DNA of 64,000 nt from Sialis fuliginosa. Its lineage: Eukaryota; Arthropoda; Insecta; Megaloptera; Sialidae. Numbering within the stretch: the first letter of the stretch is position 1; every line of letters begins with the position of its first letter. This document shows, piece after piece, positions 10,657 through 23,626 of this stretch. The translations under genes were made by a program, and so were the position numbers. Under the pieces are notes generated by a model. It was not told the origin of the DNA, searched no databases, and saw only the letters and a program-made list of their open reading frames with translations. The stretch is from positions 24,647,001 to 24,711,000 of the forward strand of contig OY540813.1 in the NCBI GenBank assembly GCA_961205875.1. The letters run 5' to 3'.

Positions 10657-11745
10657 GTGGGAGCGGGACCGGGCGGCGGCATCAGCAGCAGCTTCCCCCC
10701 GTTACACAGTGCAAGGATTTCCATCTGACGCGAATAACTCGATGCGCGAGTGTGTGTGAGCGTGCGTGTGTGTGCGTGCGAGTGCTGTCGACGAATAGTT
10801 TTACAGAAATTCAGGGCATTCTTGTTGAGTACACGGTGTGGGGTCAATGAAAGTTGGGCTGTTTTTCCCCGTGCGATATTTCGGTCAGGGGTGATCGCCG
10901 CTCTCTTGTGTTTTTTTATGTGAAAAGTCCGGTTTTTCACGCGAGGTGTTCGATACAAATTAAATTAATGAAAGTTTAAAGGTATATTGTTATGTAGATT
11001 TTGTGTTATTGGAGGAATCTCCGCCCTTCAGTTTGTTTTTGTTCAATTTTAATTAAATACTATTTTAATTTAATGAATTATACAAAATTTAATATTTTCA
11101 GAATGAAAATTTGCTTAAAATATTTTATATTTTTTATTCCGATTTCGGACAGGATGAAATAAATAAATTTGAATTTTGATATTAAATTACGTTTACTGAA
11201 CGGTTGTAATTTTGAAGTATTAAAAATTTAAATTATTGAATTTTTGGGGTTGAGATATTTTTTTATATAAATGTTGGCAAAATATTGGTATCCAATAACC
11301 ACTGCATATTTCGGGTGTATGAATATAGGTCAAAGTGAATTATTTGGGTCAATGGCGAAATTTAATTTTGAAATTGAAATTTTAATTTCTTTGTTCGATT
11401 CAATTGACATTTTCAATTAAATTCCTGCTTTTGTTGAGGTTATAAAAACGGAAGAATGTATTGAATGCATGTTTGAATGAATGATATAAATAAAAAAAGT
11501 GATTGATTAATAGTTATTTAAAAATTATTTTTAGTTGATACATTTTATACATCTATTAAAATAAAATAATCATAAAATATTAAATAATGTCATACCTAAC
11601 AATAAATGTGGTCTAAATAATTTTTCATGTAACGAGTAAATTTTATAAAATAAGCAAATAACCGTAGGTACTAAATCTAACTATAGGTACATGTTTTCTT
11701 ATACAAAGTAAATACAATCTTATATAGACGGTGACGCACATATTC

Positions 11746-12001
11746 TCAACGTCCACGACAATGATGTGAAAGTGACGTGTAAAATTGTGAATGTGAAAAA
11801 TCAATTTTCCTTAAGTGAAAAATATTATTCACATGGTGTCGATAGAACGGCGGCGTGCAAGTGTTGTTGTGATTGATTGGTAGTCGTGAGTGTGAGTGAG
11901 TGTGTGTTAGTGTGACCCACGTTCTCCAAACTACTACCAAAGTGGAATTCAGAGGTCACGTGCCGTCGTCTTCGGGGCGGTCGAGGCGCGCCAGGAGTGC
12001 G
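11746..12001 (+). promoter_or_regulatory. Candidate promoter and 5' UTR of the 12.0 kb first exon
   Basis: Rising G/C content, a GT-rich tract (about 11885-11915) and a G/C-rich block (11955-12000) directly precede the ATG at 12002. An in-frame TGA just before 11900 rules out a longer coding start in this exon. Confidence 0.45.
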
Positions 12002-12050
12002 ATGCTGACTCACAGTCATAGCGACGGGGAGTTTCCCATTTACATGCAAG
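12002..12050 (+). CDS. Alternative first coding exon, 16 codons, phase 1 donor
   Basis: ATG at 12002, translation MLTHSHSDGEFPIYMQ, then the first base of a G codon and the donor gtgcgt at 12051. It sits at the edge of a G/C-rich island in otherwise A/T-rich DNA. The donor phase equals that of exons ending at 3977 and 51630, which suggests all feed the same downstream acceptor. There is no signal peptide or domain. A short exon of this kind usually marks a separate promoter giving an isoform-specific N-terminus. Product not recognised. Confidence 0.5.
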
Positions 12051-12669
12051 GTGCGTTTAGAATGTTGTGTATATGCATGTACAGTGAAATGCAGAAGTGG
12101 TTGTCCAGTTTTCATTGAAATTCGCTTATCACAAACTTAGTAGGCTTCTCTCATTATAATATTTGAATCATTTCTCCATGTACCAAACAAAGACATATAT
12201 TTTGAAACTCATTTGCTAGATAAAGAAGTATACATATACAATATTTTTTGCGATAATATTATTATGTAATCTATTGAAAATTGTATAAGTAAATTTTGTG
12301 CCAATAAAAATTTGATATTCTGAATTTTAGTATTTAAATATGTTAAACTTGATATAAAATTAATTAATGAAATGGATCTATATTTGTGTTTTTATTTAAA
12401 ATGATGTTTGTCTTAATATATTTAGAATCTGTTGTAAGCGATTCTGACCTTTACGGTGGCAGACGACTTCTGAAGCCATAGTAGTACGTTGCTTGTACGG
12501 ATGAGAAACTATTTTTATGGTAGTTTGACGGGAATTTTCTCCTGAGTATCAAATGCTTTGGTGTAGTGTTCAGAATGTTGATATGTTATGTAAAAATGTA
12601 TAATTTAGCATCTTTAGAATTATAGAAATTTTCGATTTAATTGGTACTTGCAGTTTCCTTTAGTTTATA

Positions 12670-13310
12670 TACAGGGTAGTTTAATAGTGCGTCCGGCTTT
12701 CCTAGCGCACTTCCCGTAGGAGATAGAAAAAAAAGTTTGGTACATAATATTATTGGTTTGAAAAGATCAACGTTGTAAAATTATTTTCAACAATACAGGG
12801 TGTCCCATTTTTGCGCTATAACAAAAACAAAGATTTTTTTAAATGGAATACCCTGTAACGTTTTATGTCTTCCGATGTCGTTTCTTAACCTCTACATTAA
12901 CGTCTGTTCATTTTTTAATTTAGTGACAGTGTTGCCAAATTAGAAATTTTTTTCCGAAAAATAATCCATATTCAGGCTCAACTATAAAAAATCGTAGCGA
13001 CCTAATTTTTTTTGAAATGGTGAATTTTTTTAGCAACAATGTTAGCCCAGATAAAGAGTAACATTTTGATAATAAACAATTTTTATTTAGTTCTACAGGG
13101 TGTTAATAAAAAAATGTCAAAGTTTGCAATCTTCAAAATGATAAAACTCATTTTTTTCAAATGTGACTACCCATTTTTTATTTCACTATTCGATGAGTTT
13201 TTTTTCTCCTTTTCAATTTGTATAGGGGATATCTTATGTCTAAACCCCATACTTTCTGAGATATTCAATAATTTTTACAAAAGTAACCATTTCACCACGT
13301 TATTTTGTTT
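12670..13310. repeat. Cluster of TACAGGGT-type repeat remnants
   Basis: Three direct tacaggg-type starts at about 12670, 12795 and 13095 (tacagggtgtcccatt and relatives), as in the elements at 55243 and 44441. Reading frames here are low-complexity and not gene-like. Confidence 0.4.
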
Positions 13311-13652
13311 ATAAAAATATCAAATCACTCGAAAGTCAATTTTCGCTGCACGTTATTGTACATTGTTTATGAAGATATATTTTTAGTCAGATTTTTTTAT
13401 TATTTATAACTTTTGCGAAAAAAATTTTTTTTACGATCAAAACTTGGAAAAATCTTATTTAATATAAAAGCTATAACAAAATCCACATTACAACTCCAAA
13501 AACGATTTTAGATGTTTAGTAGCCAACTTGGAAAAATTCAACCTAAACCCAAGTTAAAATTTAAAAAAACTGGTAAGCAGAAAATGCTACAATACTATAT
13601 AGGTCGCTTTTTTGGTACCTCATACTTTTTTTCTGTGGCTGTGATTATACTA

Positions 13653-14148
13653 CGCTGTCTGATAATGATCCGGAATTGGCCACCAGATAGCACCATATAT
13701 AATTCATGGCTGTCAAGTACCAACCTTCAAACCTTTGCTGTCAAAATTTCATAACATTCCATCGAATAGTTTATGAGATACAGTCATTTGAACAAAGCAA
13801 CCTCCAAGTTTTTTAAAAACATGGAAAAACAGAAATTCGTGCAGTGATCAAGTATCAATTTTTGAAAGGGCAAGAAATCGTCGATGACTTCCAAAAAACT
13901 TTGGGGGAATCTGCTCCGTCGAAAATGGCTCCAGGGAAAGAGATTTTACTCAAATGAAGAAATTATCACCGCAAGAAATCGCTATTTTGAGGGTTTGAGC
14001 GCCGATGATTATATGAAAGGTATTAAAATATTGGAAGATCGCTAGACTCGGTGTATCGAACTAAAAGGAGACTACGTTGACAAATAAAATCAATTTTTGC
14101 CAAAATTCAAGTTCTTTCATTTTCATTTCGGATCATTATCGAACATCC
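13653..14148 (+). mobile_element. Internally deleted mariner element
   Basis: The ends pair as tgtctgataatgatccgg / ggatcattatcgaaca, bounded by TA at 13651-13652 and 14149-14150. Inside are the first and last parts of a mariner transposase with everything between, including the catalytic D,D(34)D core, deleted. It is a non-autonomous relic of about 0.5 kb. Confidence 0.8.
13825..14087 (+). pseudogene. Mariner transposase remnant (N- and C-terminal ends only)
   Basis: About 13825-13957 reads IRAVIKYQFLKGQEIVDDFQ and continues KTLGESAPS, the N-terminal helix-turn-helix region of mariner transposases. From about 13938, in another frame, it reads FYSNEEIITARNRYFEGLSA, then DDYMKGIKILEDR, stop, TRCIELKGDYVDK, which is the family C-terminus. 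The catalytic middle is gone, the frames do not agree, and a stop interrupts the second part, so no active protein is possible. Confidence 0.8.
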
Positions 14149-14153
14149 TAGTA

Positions 14154-14447
14154 CAGGGATGGGGAACCTGCGGCCTTTTCAATACTTCATTGCGGCCGGT
14201 AAATATTTCAATTTTTTATTCTGCCAAGAGACAAAATTAAAAATGTTTGAACAAAAAATCTACAATAATCAAACGTAAATTAAAATTGGCTATTGCGCGT
14301 ATATTCTGAAGTTATTTGATATGAACTTCCTAGTGGGGATATATTTCACGACGAAGACTACTTTAAGAAATACGGTAAGTATGCGGCCTGCTTATTATTT
14401 TTAAATTTAAATGTGGCCTTCTATGATAAAAAGGTTCCCCACCCCTG
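14154..14447. mobile_element. hAT-like MITE inserted in the right end of the mariner relic
   Basis: Starts CAGGGATGGGGAACC and ends GGTTCCCCACCCCTG, with inner gcggcc/ggcc. Flanks are tcctagta (14146-14153) and gcctagta (14448-14455), an 8-bp duplication with one mismatch. The left copy contains the last bases and TA of the mariner element, so this insertion is the younger one. Confidence 0.82.
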
Positions 14448-15488
14448 GCCTAGTACATATGATACAAAATCGTAGGATTTTTCCCTGTAGATCGAATGAG
14501 ACCATCTTGACAGGGAGCGAAAAATTGAAGGTCAACAGAATCCGATGAAAATTTTATTTAAAAGTTGAAGGATGGAGGGTTAAATTATTTTTTTATAAAT
14601 TGGACTATATAGAAGCTTTAAAAAGGTGACATATTTTTGTTGCATTCGTGCTCCCTTAGTATCGCTGAGAAAGACGCAATTCTACATTAAAAACTGCACC
14701 AATTTATGAAGTTTAAGAGAAAATAAAGTATTTTTGTGTAAGGGGGTGGAGGGGAAGTGTGAAGTGTTCAAATGTGTTAAATTCTTGATCTAATAAAAAA
14801 CTTCTCAATGAAATAATTTTCGTTTTAATATTTTATGACAAATACTTTCCGAGTAATAAGCTCTTAAAATTATTCGCTAAATGTTTCTTTGTGAACTTAT
14901 GTCATTTGGCAGTAAGTTTGGAACTAAACAGATTTTGCGTATTTTATTTTGATTTGATTTGTGATAGAAATTACTGTAATATGAAATGCTTTAATGTAGG
15001 TCTTCTAAACCTAGATAACACAAAAACTTCGTTCTGGTTATTGATGTATTGTTTGTAAAATGAAGATTTATGTAGGTTGGTAATGTTGTTGGGTATAGGA
15101 TGTGAAACGGGAATCCATTTTTATGATAGTTTGATGGGAATTTTCGCTTATGTATCAAAAGCTAGAGGGTAACGTTTAGAATGTTGAAATGTTGTGTGCA
15201 AAATGTAAATTTTAGGATAGTGATCATCGTGGGGTAGGATGTGAGAAGGAAAGATAGTTTTTATGATAGTTTGGAAGCCTTAGTCAGCGATTTTAGACCC
15301 GAGAATGGTTTGGTTAGGTTAATATATTGTGCGTATTTAAAATAAAGGGAAACTTTTTATAATAGTATCAAATTTTCTAATTTAAGGGTGAACATTCTTT
15401 TATACCTTAAGAAAACTCGAGTCTTTTATGTTGTTGATAATTTTGAAATATAAATATAATATTTGAGATAATTATGAATTTTTGCTTT

Positions 15489-15589
15489 TTTAATATTAGA
15501 AATATTTTTAGTAAAACAAAATACTAATCCTATGATTAGTATTTTTATATTTCTAATATTAAATGCTCTGTGTCTATACACAGAGCATT
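15489..15589. repeat. Two adjacent hairpins
   Basis: Arms taatattagaaata / tatttctaatatta enclose a second pair actaatc / gattagt (15489-15563). Immediately after, aatgctctgtgt (15562-15573) pairs perfectly with acacagagcatt (15578-15589) around 4 bases. No pol II or pol III context was recognised. Confidence 0.6.
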
Positions 15590-15885
15590 GGCTGCGCATC
15601 TGATTTGAAAATCGAGATAGAAAAAAGGAGATAGAGCGTAGTTAGGATCTTTGTGAACCAAATTTTCCACATTACGTTAATATACAATGCGCAATCCATG
15701 TGTATATATCTATGATACTAATATAATTTGAAAGTATTATATAAAAGCTAAAAAATAATTATTTTAATCTTTTTGATAATTTCGTCCAACCGATAAATAA
15801 ATTCTGTCTCAATATTCGATAATCCTGTGCGTAACTTCGTTTTGGACTAAATATCATACAGTTAAAATTAAATCATAGCTGTATC

Positions 15886-17480
15886 CATAGACATAGAGAA
15901 TGGACAGTGCATTCTGTATTAACACAATGGTGTAACATCTGTTCAAAAAGTGAGAGAGAGATGCAGTGTAGTTTGGAATATATCTATCTGTTTTTCTAAG
16001 AGTCTGATTGGTAGCTTACTATAGTTCAGGGTAGTATTTCTATCCGATATATTTTTGTTTATCTATCTTGTGATTTTTGTGCAATAAGTTTTTTATTAGA
16101 AAAGTAAATAATATAAACAATAAACATTCTATAATGGTTCATATTTCATCGAGGAAATTTAAAAAAAACATCTGCCAAGTAAATGCACAGTGCTTCCTCG
16201 TGCTAAATTCACTAAAACCGATTGTGTTCAGATAAATTGCCTGGCATTGGTTAACCATTTAATTTTTATACAAATTTTACTAAAAAATCTTAGTTCGAAT
16301 TTTTTCTTAAAACGCACCTGAATATTTTTTCATATATTTTTAATTTTTTGACAATTTCAATCTAAATCTAAATTTATGCAAATGTCAAAATGACATTTAA
16401 AACGTCAAAGTGACATTTAAAACGCCAAAGTGACATTTAAAACGCCAAAGTGACATTTAAAACGTCAAAATGACACTTAATATATCCAATCAAATATCAA
16501 TTTAGAAAAACAAAACACGAATTTTTAAAATTAATTTAGATAAATCTTTGTAAGGGAATATTTTACAACAAACGTAGTAGACCCATATTATAGGAAATTT
16601 AATTCTCTACAAAAAATATTCTATAAAATTTTCTCGTAACATGTGTCGTTCTTGAGATATCTTGAAAAAATAAATATTTTGGGGTGTCACCCCTCCCCCT
16701 TACACACGATTTTGATGATTTTGAAATGGGACCGTCCTCAAACCAAACCCAACCATCCGACCAAGTTTCAATAATATCGGTTCAGTGGTTCATGAGTTAT
16801 GCGTGTGACAAGGATTCAGGGGACAGACGGATACACGGATACACGGACGGACAGACAGACAGACACGGAACGAAAAGTGTTTGTCTTGACGTGAAACGGA
16901 TAAATAAATTTAAAATTTTGAAATTGGAGAACTTTTTTTTTGTCTCAATCTGAAACGATCACATAGCTTCTCGTATCTTCGATATTGCGAGGAAGGAAAA
17001 ACATCAATTGATCTGATAGAAATTTGCAAAATTATGAACGGATATTCCGGGAAAATTACATTTTTGCTACCAAAAATATTAATATTAATAAAAAATAGTT
17101 TTAAATCAATTCCCATGTGGTTGCTACAAAATGATGAGGTGGATTGCACTTACAAACAGCGCATACAAGATTTACTTAACAAAATTTTAAATATATTTTT
17201 TGATATTAGATTACATTACGAAGCTACGAAAAAGGAAGAACAAGATATTAAAATTGGGTCAAAAAATTCGAAACTTATGTTATTTAGAAATCAATAATTG
17301 TTTTTTTTTTTTTAATAATTTTTTTTAACGTTAATTATTTTTTGTTTTTTAACCTCTTTTTGAAATAGTTACACTCCTGTTTAAAAAAGGACAATTATAT
17401 TCCAAACCTGTTTCTATCTTTTTCTTTTGACACGATTCTGTTTTCGAGTTAGATGCGTGGTCCATTCTCTATATCTATGG
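15886..17480. mobile_element. Element of about 1.6 kb with CCATAGAC.TAGAGAATGGAC-type ends
   Basis: Left ccatagacatagagaatgga faces right tccattctctatatctatgg. The interior contains the repeat also present in reverse at 19016-19773. The frame at 17034-17297 (MNGYSGKITFLLPKILI...) has no recognisable domain. Target duplication not resolved. Confidence 0.5.
16382..16479. repeat. Tandem 20-bp repeat
   Basis: Four clean units of tgacatttaaaacgtcaaag (with t/c change) from 16391 plus partial units either side. Each unit contains the tgaca/tgtca palindromic half-sites. It lies in the left arm of the large inverted repeat and is mostly missing in the right arm, so it expanded after duplication or was lost there. 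Confidence 0.75.
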
Positions 17481-17759
17481 CTGTATCATCATCTGTCGCG
17501 CTCCCTAGTTTGCGCACCTCTGTTCTAGTCAATGATTTTGAACTTGTCTAGAAATGTTGATTGTAAAATGTAATATTTATACTAGTACGTACTAATTGCA
17601 AGATAGGATAATTTGATAATAATGTTCGCTAGAGTATCAAAGGTAGATACTGAATGTTATGTTTATATGTGACCATGTAAATATGTGATATATTACTTTG
17701 TCGGTCATACGTCTGAAATATATATTGTAATAAGTATTTTTAAGCCATTTTTTCGAATT

Positions 17760-18125
17760 TTTTCTCTAAATCCTTTCTAATTATTTCTGCCATGGTGTTA
17801 ATGTGTCTGTCTGTCTATAACTCAAAAACGACAATACGTAGAAGGATGAGATTTTATATTTAGGATCAATTTTCTTCAAGGATGAAAATATCCTATTTTT
17901 GAAAATGATTTTGCAACCGAAAATGGATTTTTATTCTTGCCAATTTTTGAATTTTTCGATTTAATTTTGAACCGGCACGGTTTAAAAAAAATCGATATTA
18001 TTTTTTATTATTAATTTCCCATTCATTATTTTCTTTGTTTTATCAGTTAGACAGACATATTCGTTTTACATCAGTAGATACACGTACACTGTTTATTTTC
18101 AGTATTACGTATAAAAAAGTTCCGT
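17760..18125 (+). repeat. Dispersed repeat family C, copy 1
   Basis: Shares caattttcttcaagga..gaaaa, then cagtattacgtataa.aaagt, with 34905-35110 in the same order. No coding content was seen. Confidence 0.45.
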
Positions 18126-19797
18126 GGTAGCTTTTTAAAAATTCATTTTACCAATGATATGTTGACTTTAATTTTTAAATAAAAGATAAAAATAAATTGC
18201 GAATCGATATTTATTTCGCTTACAAATTTGATAACAATGATCCATAGATTGTAATTTTGAGAAACACTGTTCTAGCGTAGGTATACATTGCTATGTAATA
18301 TTTATAAAGAGCGCATATTTTATAGCAATTTCAGTTTGAAAGCCGGTCATTTCATTCCAGTGACAAACAGTTGTATAGAAATGTGCTTTATTATGTTGAT
18401 ACCTACGTGTGATTGACATTATTCCGAACCATGAATATTTTTACTGAACTTTTTAATTCGTTAATTGATTGTAGTATAAAATGATTTAATGTGATCGTTA
18501 TTTAATCATACTTAAAAAGAGACACTGGCATTACTTGAACCTTTTTGAAAAACAACTATTAATTTTGATTAATTTTATTTTGTCGACTTCTTTTTGTCCG
18601 ATTCTGGTTCGTTGAAATCAGTTTGACTTGCCTGATTTAGAGTGAAATTAATTTAATAGAAAAAACTGCGTACAATGTTCCTCATATCTATAATTAAAAT
18701 ACAATCGGTTTTTTGCGTGTTCAGAGAATTAAGGATTGTCTCACCTATAAAAAATGAAAATTTATTTCAGTACTTTGAGAAAAAGGTCTCAGTTTAACTA
18801 GATATAAACAAAATATAAATTGAAGGTAGATCTCATTAAAATTTATTTCTTTTATCTTTTGATAATATTTTCAATACCTATTTCTAATGCGAGCGTGTCG
18901 TATTATTGGAAAATTAAAAAGAAATAAGGAAAATATCGATTATATGTTGTTTTTAATTGGATAACTTGTGTTTATTTAAAAATTAATTAATTAATTCAAC
19001 ATTGTGGTTTCTTTTTCATTTTGCTTCCTCGCAATATCGAAGATACGAGAAGCTTTGTGATCGTTTTAGAATGAGACAAAAAATTGTTCTCCGATATCAT
19101 AATTTTAAATTGATTTTTCCGTTTCAAGTCAAGACAAACACTTTTAGTTCCGTGTCTATCTATCTATCTGTCCGTCCTTCTGTCTGTCTGTCTGTGTGTT
19201 TCTGTCCCCTGAATCCTTGTCACACGCATAACTCATGAACCACTGAACCGATATTAATGAAACTTGGTTGGATGGTTGGTTCTAGCTTGAGGACGGTCCC
19301 ATTTCAAAATCGTGTATAAGAGGGAGGGGAGGCATCCCAAAATATTTAATTTTTTCAAGATATCTCAAGCACGATACATGTTATGTAAAAATGTTATAGG
19401 ATCTATTTTGTAGAGCATTAAATGTTATATAATATAGGTCTACAACGTTTGTTGTAAAATATTCCCTTACAAAGATTTATCTCATTTTTTTTGTTTTTTT
19501 TTTTAATTAATATTTATTTTGACATATAAATGTCATTTTGACGTTTGTATAAGTTTAAATTTAGATTGAAATTGTCAAAAAACTGAAAATATACGAAAAA
19601 ATAATCAGGTGCGTCTTAAGAAAAAATTCGAACTAATATTTTTTTCGGTTAACCAATGCTAGGCAATTTATCTGAACACTTTATCGGTTTTTATTTAAAT
19701 TGTTCAATAATTAACTACCTTTGATGAATTTAGCACGAGGAAGTGCTGTGCTTTTACTTGCTAGATGTTTTTAGGTTTTGTACCGAAATTGGAAAAA

Positions 19798-20160
19798 GGA
19801 ACACATGACTATTTGTCTGTCACAGCCTTCTTATACTGAAGCGTTTAACGGTTCAGTTTTGAGATTTAGCATAATTATAGTACATGAAAGATTATTAATA
19901 AATCTTTTTGAAGGGGGCAAATGGGTGATCAGATATTTATTTTATTCAATCCCGACGAGTGGGATATTAAATGAAAGCTGACAATTCAAGGAATATAAAT
20001 ATGTAAACGTCTTGTTTTTAAAATCTTCGTTTAACAAATTTCCAAATAAATTTAAAAAAATCGAAAGTGATACATAGTAAGAAAAATGTGAAAAAAATTG
20101 GAATATGTATAATGATGCAATTATCAGCACTCGTCGCACTTACGTATTTCTTGTATATAT
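19798..20160 (+). repeat. Dispersed repeat family A, copy 1
   Basis: Shares cgagtggg.tatt, attaaatgaaagctgacaat and tcaaggaat with 37590-37862 and, more diverged, 61005-61262. Same orientation in all three. Not gene-like. Confidence 0.55.
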
Positions 20161-20239
20161 GCATGTTTTTTAATAGACGAACTATTAAATATAAATAGTG
20201 GTTCTTAAGTGACTCAAATAACATATTATTTTAATTTTG

Positions 20240-21540
20240 AAATGTGAATTTTGAAGTTTATTATATGATTATTAGTAAACATGACTGAAATTTCAGAATC
20301 AAGAATCATCTAAAAAAAACACTAAAAGTTCTGTATTTGGGGAAAAATGTTACGAAACAGAATAAAATCAGTATAAAAATTTGACAAACAAAATATAAAA
20401 GACACAACACATTACTTTTTACGATTGTGGTTTAAATAATGTGGTGTATAAAATAAATTAAATTTCTGTGCTGACAGGATGCTCTACAATTTAGAAGTGA
20501 AAAAAAATAACTTGAGACAAAAACACTATTGCTTCGTTCAATCGATTAATGAAGTATCCGCGCCCAGTTCAATAAAACAGCCGGTTAACAATGTACTCCG
20601 TCTTTCTGTGTCTCTACATGCAATTAATTCTATCGGGCCCGGTATTTCGGTGTCACATTAAATCCACTTTAATTTTCTTCTCATCAAACAAACGTTTGTA
20701 CTCTTCCAATAGATTCTATAATTAAGTTGTTCATTTTTTAAAACGTAGCAGGTTTGAAACATTGACTTATCTGAAGGTTTGTTTTAAAAAAGTTATGTTT
20801 TGATGTTATACAGTAGAATACATATAATCTTTACGGGATTACACTTTTGTAAGGTTTATTTTATAGAAAAAATACAATGATAAATGATTTTATAATTAGT
20901 GGTATTTTTGATTTTTTAATTTTTTGGAATTTTTTCAACTCTTGAAAAAGGGTAATTTTTTGAAATTTTCAAAAAACGAAAAGTTATGTTCACTTTAGTT
21001 TTCAATGACGAGTAATTTGGTACATATAACATATTTTTATATTTCTTCCACAGGTCGCTAGCGAGGTCCAAAAAATAGGCTAAAAAACATTATTTTTGCG
21101 GTCACTCTTTTAGAGCTACACCCACAAGCCAGAGCTGAACTCTAAAATAACCCCTGGTGAGGGAGATTACATTGTTTTATAAAGTTTTAAAACTATTTGA
21201 TTTGAAATAATTTTTTTTAGATCATGTCTTTAAAGACTTTATTAGAATTTTGAAGGAAAATGTATTATATGTAGATTGTAGTTTTATCGTACATATAACA
21301 TCTAAAGTTATAAAGATCACCTTGAAATATTATATTTGAAATTATTTGGTAGCAGTATCTAAATAACGTTGCTGTCTCTTTTTATAAATTCCACACATTG
21401 AAATACGAAAAAAGCTAGTTTCCGGAAAATAAAATATTTAAAGGTTTTTTCTTTACACCCTTTCCAAGTTCACTCATATCAAACGAGTTCCACTCTATCG
21501 TAGTTTGTAGGCAATTCTGAATTCAGCATGTGCATACATG
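20240..21540. other. Intronic sequence, no gene seen
   Basis: A/T-rich. A patch at 20940-21180 resembles old repeat DNA. No splice-bounded coding segment was found. Confidence 0.4.
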
Positions 21541-21918
21541 TAAAGCAGTGGTGCCCAAAATAAGGTAGCAAAAGGACACATCATTTTAGTAGGATTATTT
21601 TCGAAGTTAACATTTTTTAACCGATTGTAGACATAAAATGTAGACGTCTATATTAATACTTGAACATGAAAATTTTCGTACGTTTTTTTAGTATTTGTTA
21701 TAAAAGGAGTTGAATGAAACTTATCATTCGAAAGGTATTGTGCCATAGATGTGCAAACAAAAAAATCACGTCTCTCGCTCTTTGTTTATTTCCCCTTGCA
21801 TCATTCAATAGCATAGTAATACTAGCGCCACCAAGCTGCAAAAATAAATAGTTTTGAGTTTCTGTCAAACGTAGAGAATGCGTATAGAAATTATTTGGAA
21901 ATTTGTGTTGTAAAAGCA

Positions 21919-21940
21919 GGTTAGGTTAGATTAGGTTAGG
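21919..21940 (+). repeat. Short interstitial TTAGG telomere-like repeat
   Basis: Four TTAGG units (one interrupted by an extra A in ttagattagg). TTAGG is the common insect telomere repeat. Short internal runs are frequent and not evidence of a chromosome end. On either side are two similar gtgccatagatgt segments about 200 bp apart. Confidence 0.7.
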
Positions 21941-22327
21941 TACTGTGCCATAGATGTACACAAAAAAAATCATGTGTGTATGTTACCGTTAAGGCAGGTA
22001 AATTATTGGTCGAATTTCGACCATAGGCGATACTAGTAAAATATAATTACCTGTTGGATTATGCAAGTAAAACTATACAAGTTTTTACAATGTAAAATGT
22101 GGCTTTCTGTGTTGTTTTGTAAGCAGTAGATCGATTTTGATAGTTTTTAGAATTTGTCTGTCTGTTACTAGTTAACTTGAAAATTACTGAAATGATTTTG
22201 ATGGGATTTTCACTAATATATAAAAGGCGTAGTTTAGGTTAGATATCATCACGCTACTTCATCAAATGGACTGAGCAGTGACATGGGAGAGATGGCGTAA
22301 GGTGCAGAGACTATTTTTCCTACAATC

Positions 22328-22672
22328 TCAATAATGTTAATGGTCACGTTCACGACTGACCAAAAACTGTGAACAACGAGCTTTGATTGGTTGATTAATG
22401 GAATTTCTGGTGGAATTTAGCAGAAATTTAAAGAGATAGAAACTAGTGTTCTGGCAGAAACGCTAAACATGAAGTAAACATAAAAGTTCTTTGGTTAGCC
22501 TGGTCACTAGTTTCTATCTCTTTCTATAGTTACTTCTTTCTCACTTCCTTACACTCTTAAAAATTGACATTCTTTTAATTTCTGGTACATTCCACCAGAA
22601 ATTCCATGAATCAACCAATCAAAGCTCGTTGTTCCGTTTTTTGGTCAGACGTGAACGCTCCCAATAATAATG
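22328..22672. mobile_element. Foldback MITE, about 85-bp arms
   Basis: Left arm with gtcacgttcacgactgacca, gagctttgattggttgatt and ggaatttctggtggaat matches the right arm in reverse (attccaccagaaattcc, aatcaaccaatcaaagctc, tggtcagacgtgaacg). An inner pair agagatagaaactagtg / cactagtttctatctct adds a second stem. Confidence 0.75.
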
Positions 22673-22901
22673 TAATATAATACATGCACATATTGACAAT
22701 GTGGAGAGTTCTAAACAGAACAGCTTCCATAAATAAGGAAAGATATATTTTTTATTGTACTCAGCGTCACAGAATGTGTTCATTCTGGAGTTTGAGTTAA
22801 ATATGTCAGATTGATAATAAATTAAATGTTTGGTGCTGTTTACTTATTACACACGTCAGGTTGTAAAATACTACTAAAATATTATTTTTGAAGTTACTTA
22901 A

Positions 22902-23626
22902 GGGGAGGTTCTCATCAAGCACGACCAAAAAATCGATTTTTTTTTGCTTAAAAACTTGGCAAATGTCTCGTAGAATACGCTCGTGAAACCCGTTTTGCCG
23001 AATTCAATTTTTTTTAAAAGTTATACTCAATATATACACACATACACACACATATATACATGTTGTACTAAAACTTTAAACGCGTATTTCTCGAAACCAT
23101 GTTTTCTGAGACGGGCGGCAAGATATCTCAAAAACTACTATAGATATCGATATGAATTTTTTTTTATTTTAAAGATAATTCAATTTTCTGGATCTTGAAC
23201 TAAAATCATAATTTTACAATCATTATTTTTATTGTTACAGCACTTTTTGGAGCCAAAAAAAGTGCGAATTTTTTTTTTTTTTTTTGCAAGTCCGCCATTT
23301 TGTTGATTTTTAACTTTTCTTAGTGATTTTAGTTCAAGATCCAACAAATGTCTTCTATTTTATAAAAAACTTTGATTTTTTGATTTCAGACAAAAATTGG
23401 ATGCGTTACCTTGCCGCCCGTGGAGGTGTTTTTTTTTTCGATGACTATCTTTGAATGCATATAACTAATAAACTATTCGGTATTTTTGTTCATAAAAATT
23501 TTTAAAAGTAGTTAATAACATACATAATAAGTACCAAAAAACTTGACTACTTTATTTACTTCCTTCCATAAGAAAAAAAATCGCGAAAATCACGTAATTT
23601 TTGGGTCGCTAGATGAGAACCTCCCC
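22902..23626. mobile_element. TTAA-flanked (piggyBac-like) MITE
   Basis: Perfect inverted ends ggggaggttctcatc / gatgagaacctcccc, flanked by TTAA at 22898-22901 and 23627-23630. TTAA duplication is the hallmark of piggyBac-type insertion. No transposase is encoded. A run of 17 T lies at 23269-23285. Confidence 0.8.

Larger units (their letters stand above)
16170..19773. repeat. Large inverted repeat, arms of about 0.8 kb
   Basis: 16170-16999 and 19016-19773 are diverged reverse complements, joined block by block: gtgcttcctcgtgctaaatt / aatttagcacgaggaagtgc, tctgaacac/gtgttcaga, the cagacagacagaca tract, and cttctcgtatcttcgatatt / aatatcgaagatacgagaag. The roughly 2 kb between includes the right end of the 15.9-17.5 kb element. 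It could be one foldback or two opposed insertions. Confidence 0.65.

Noticed and set aside
10506..10958. 150-codon minus-strand frame across the 10.6 kb island
   Set aside because: Composition is His/Thr/Arg-rich from a GT-repeat and GC-rich DNA. It has no domain and overlaps a better plus-strand first-exon candidate.
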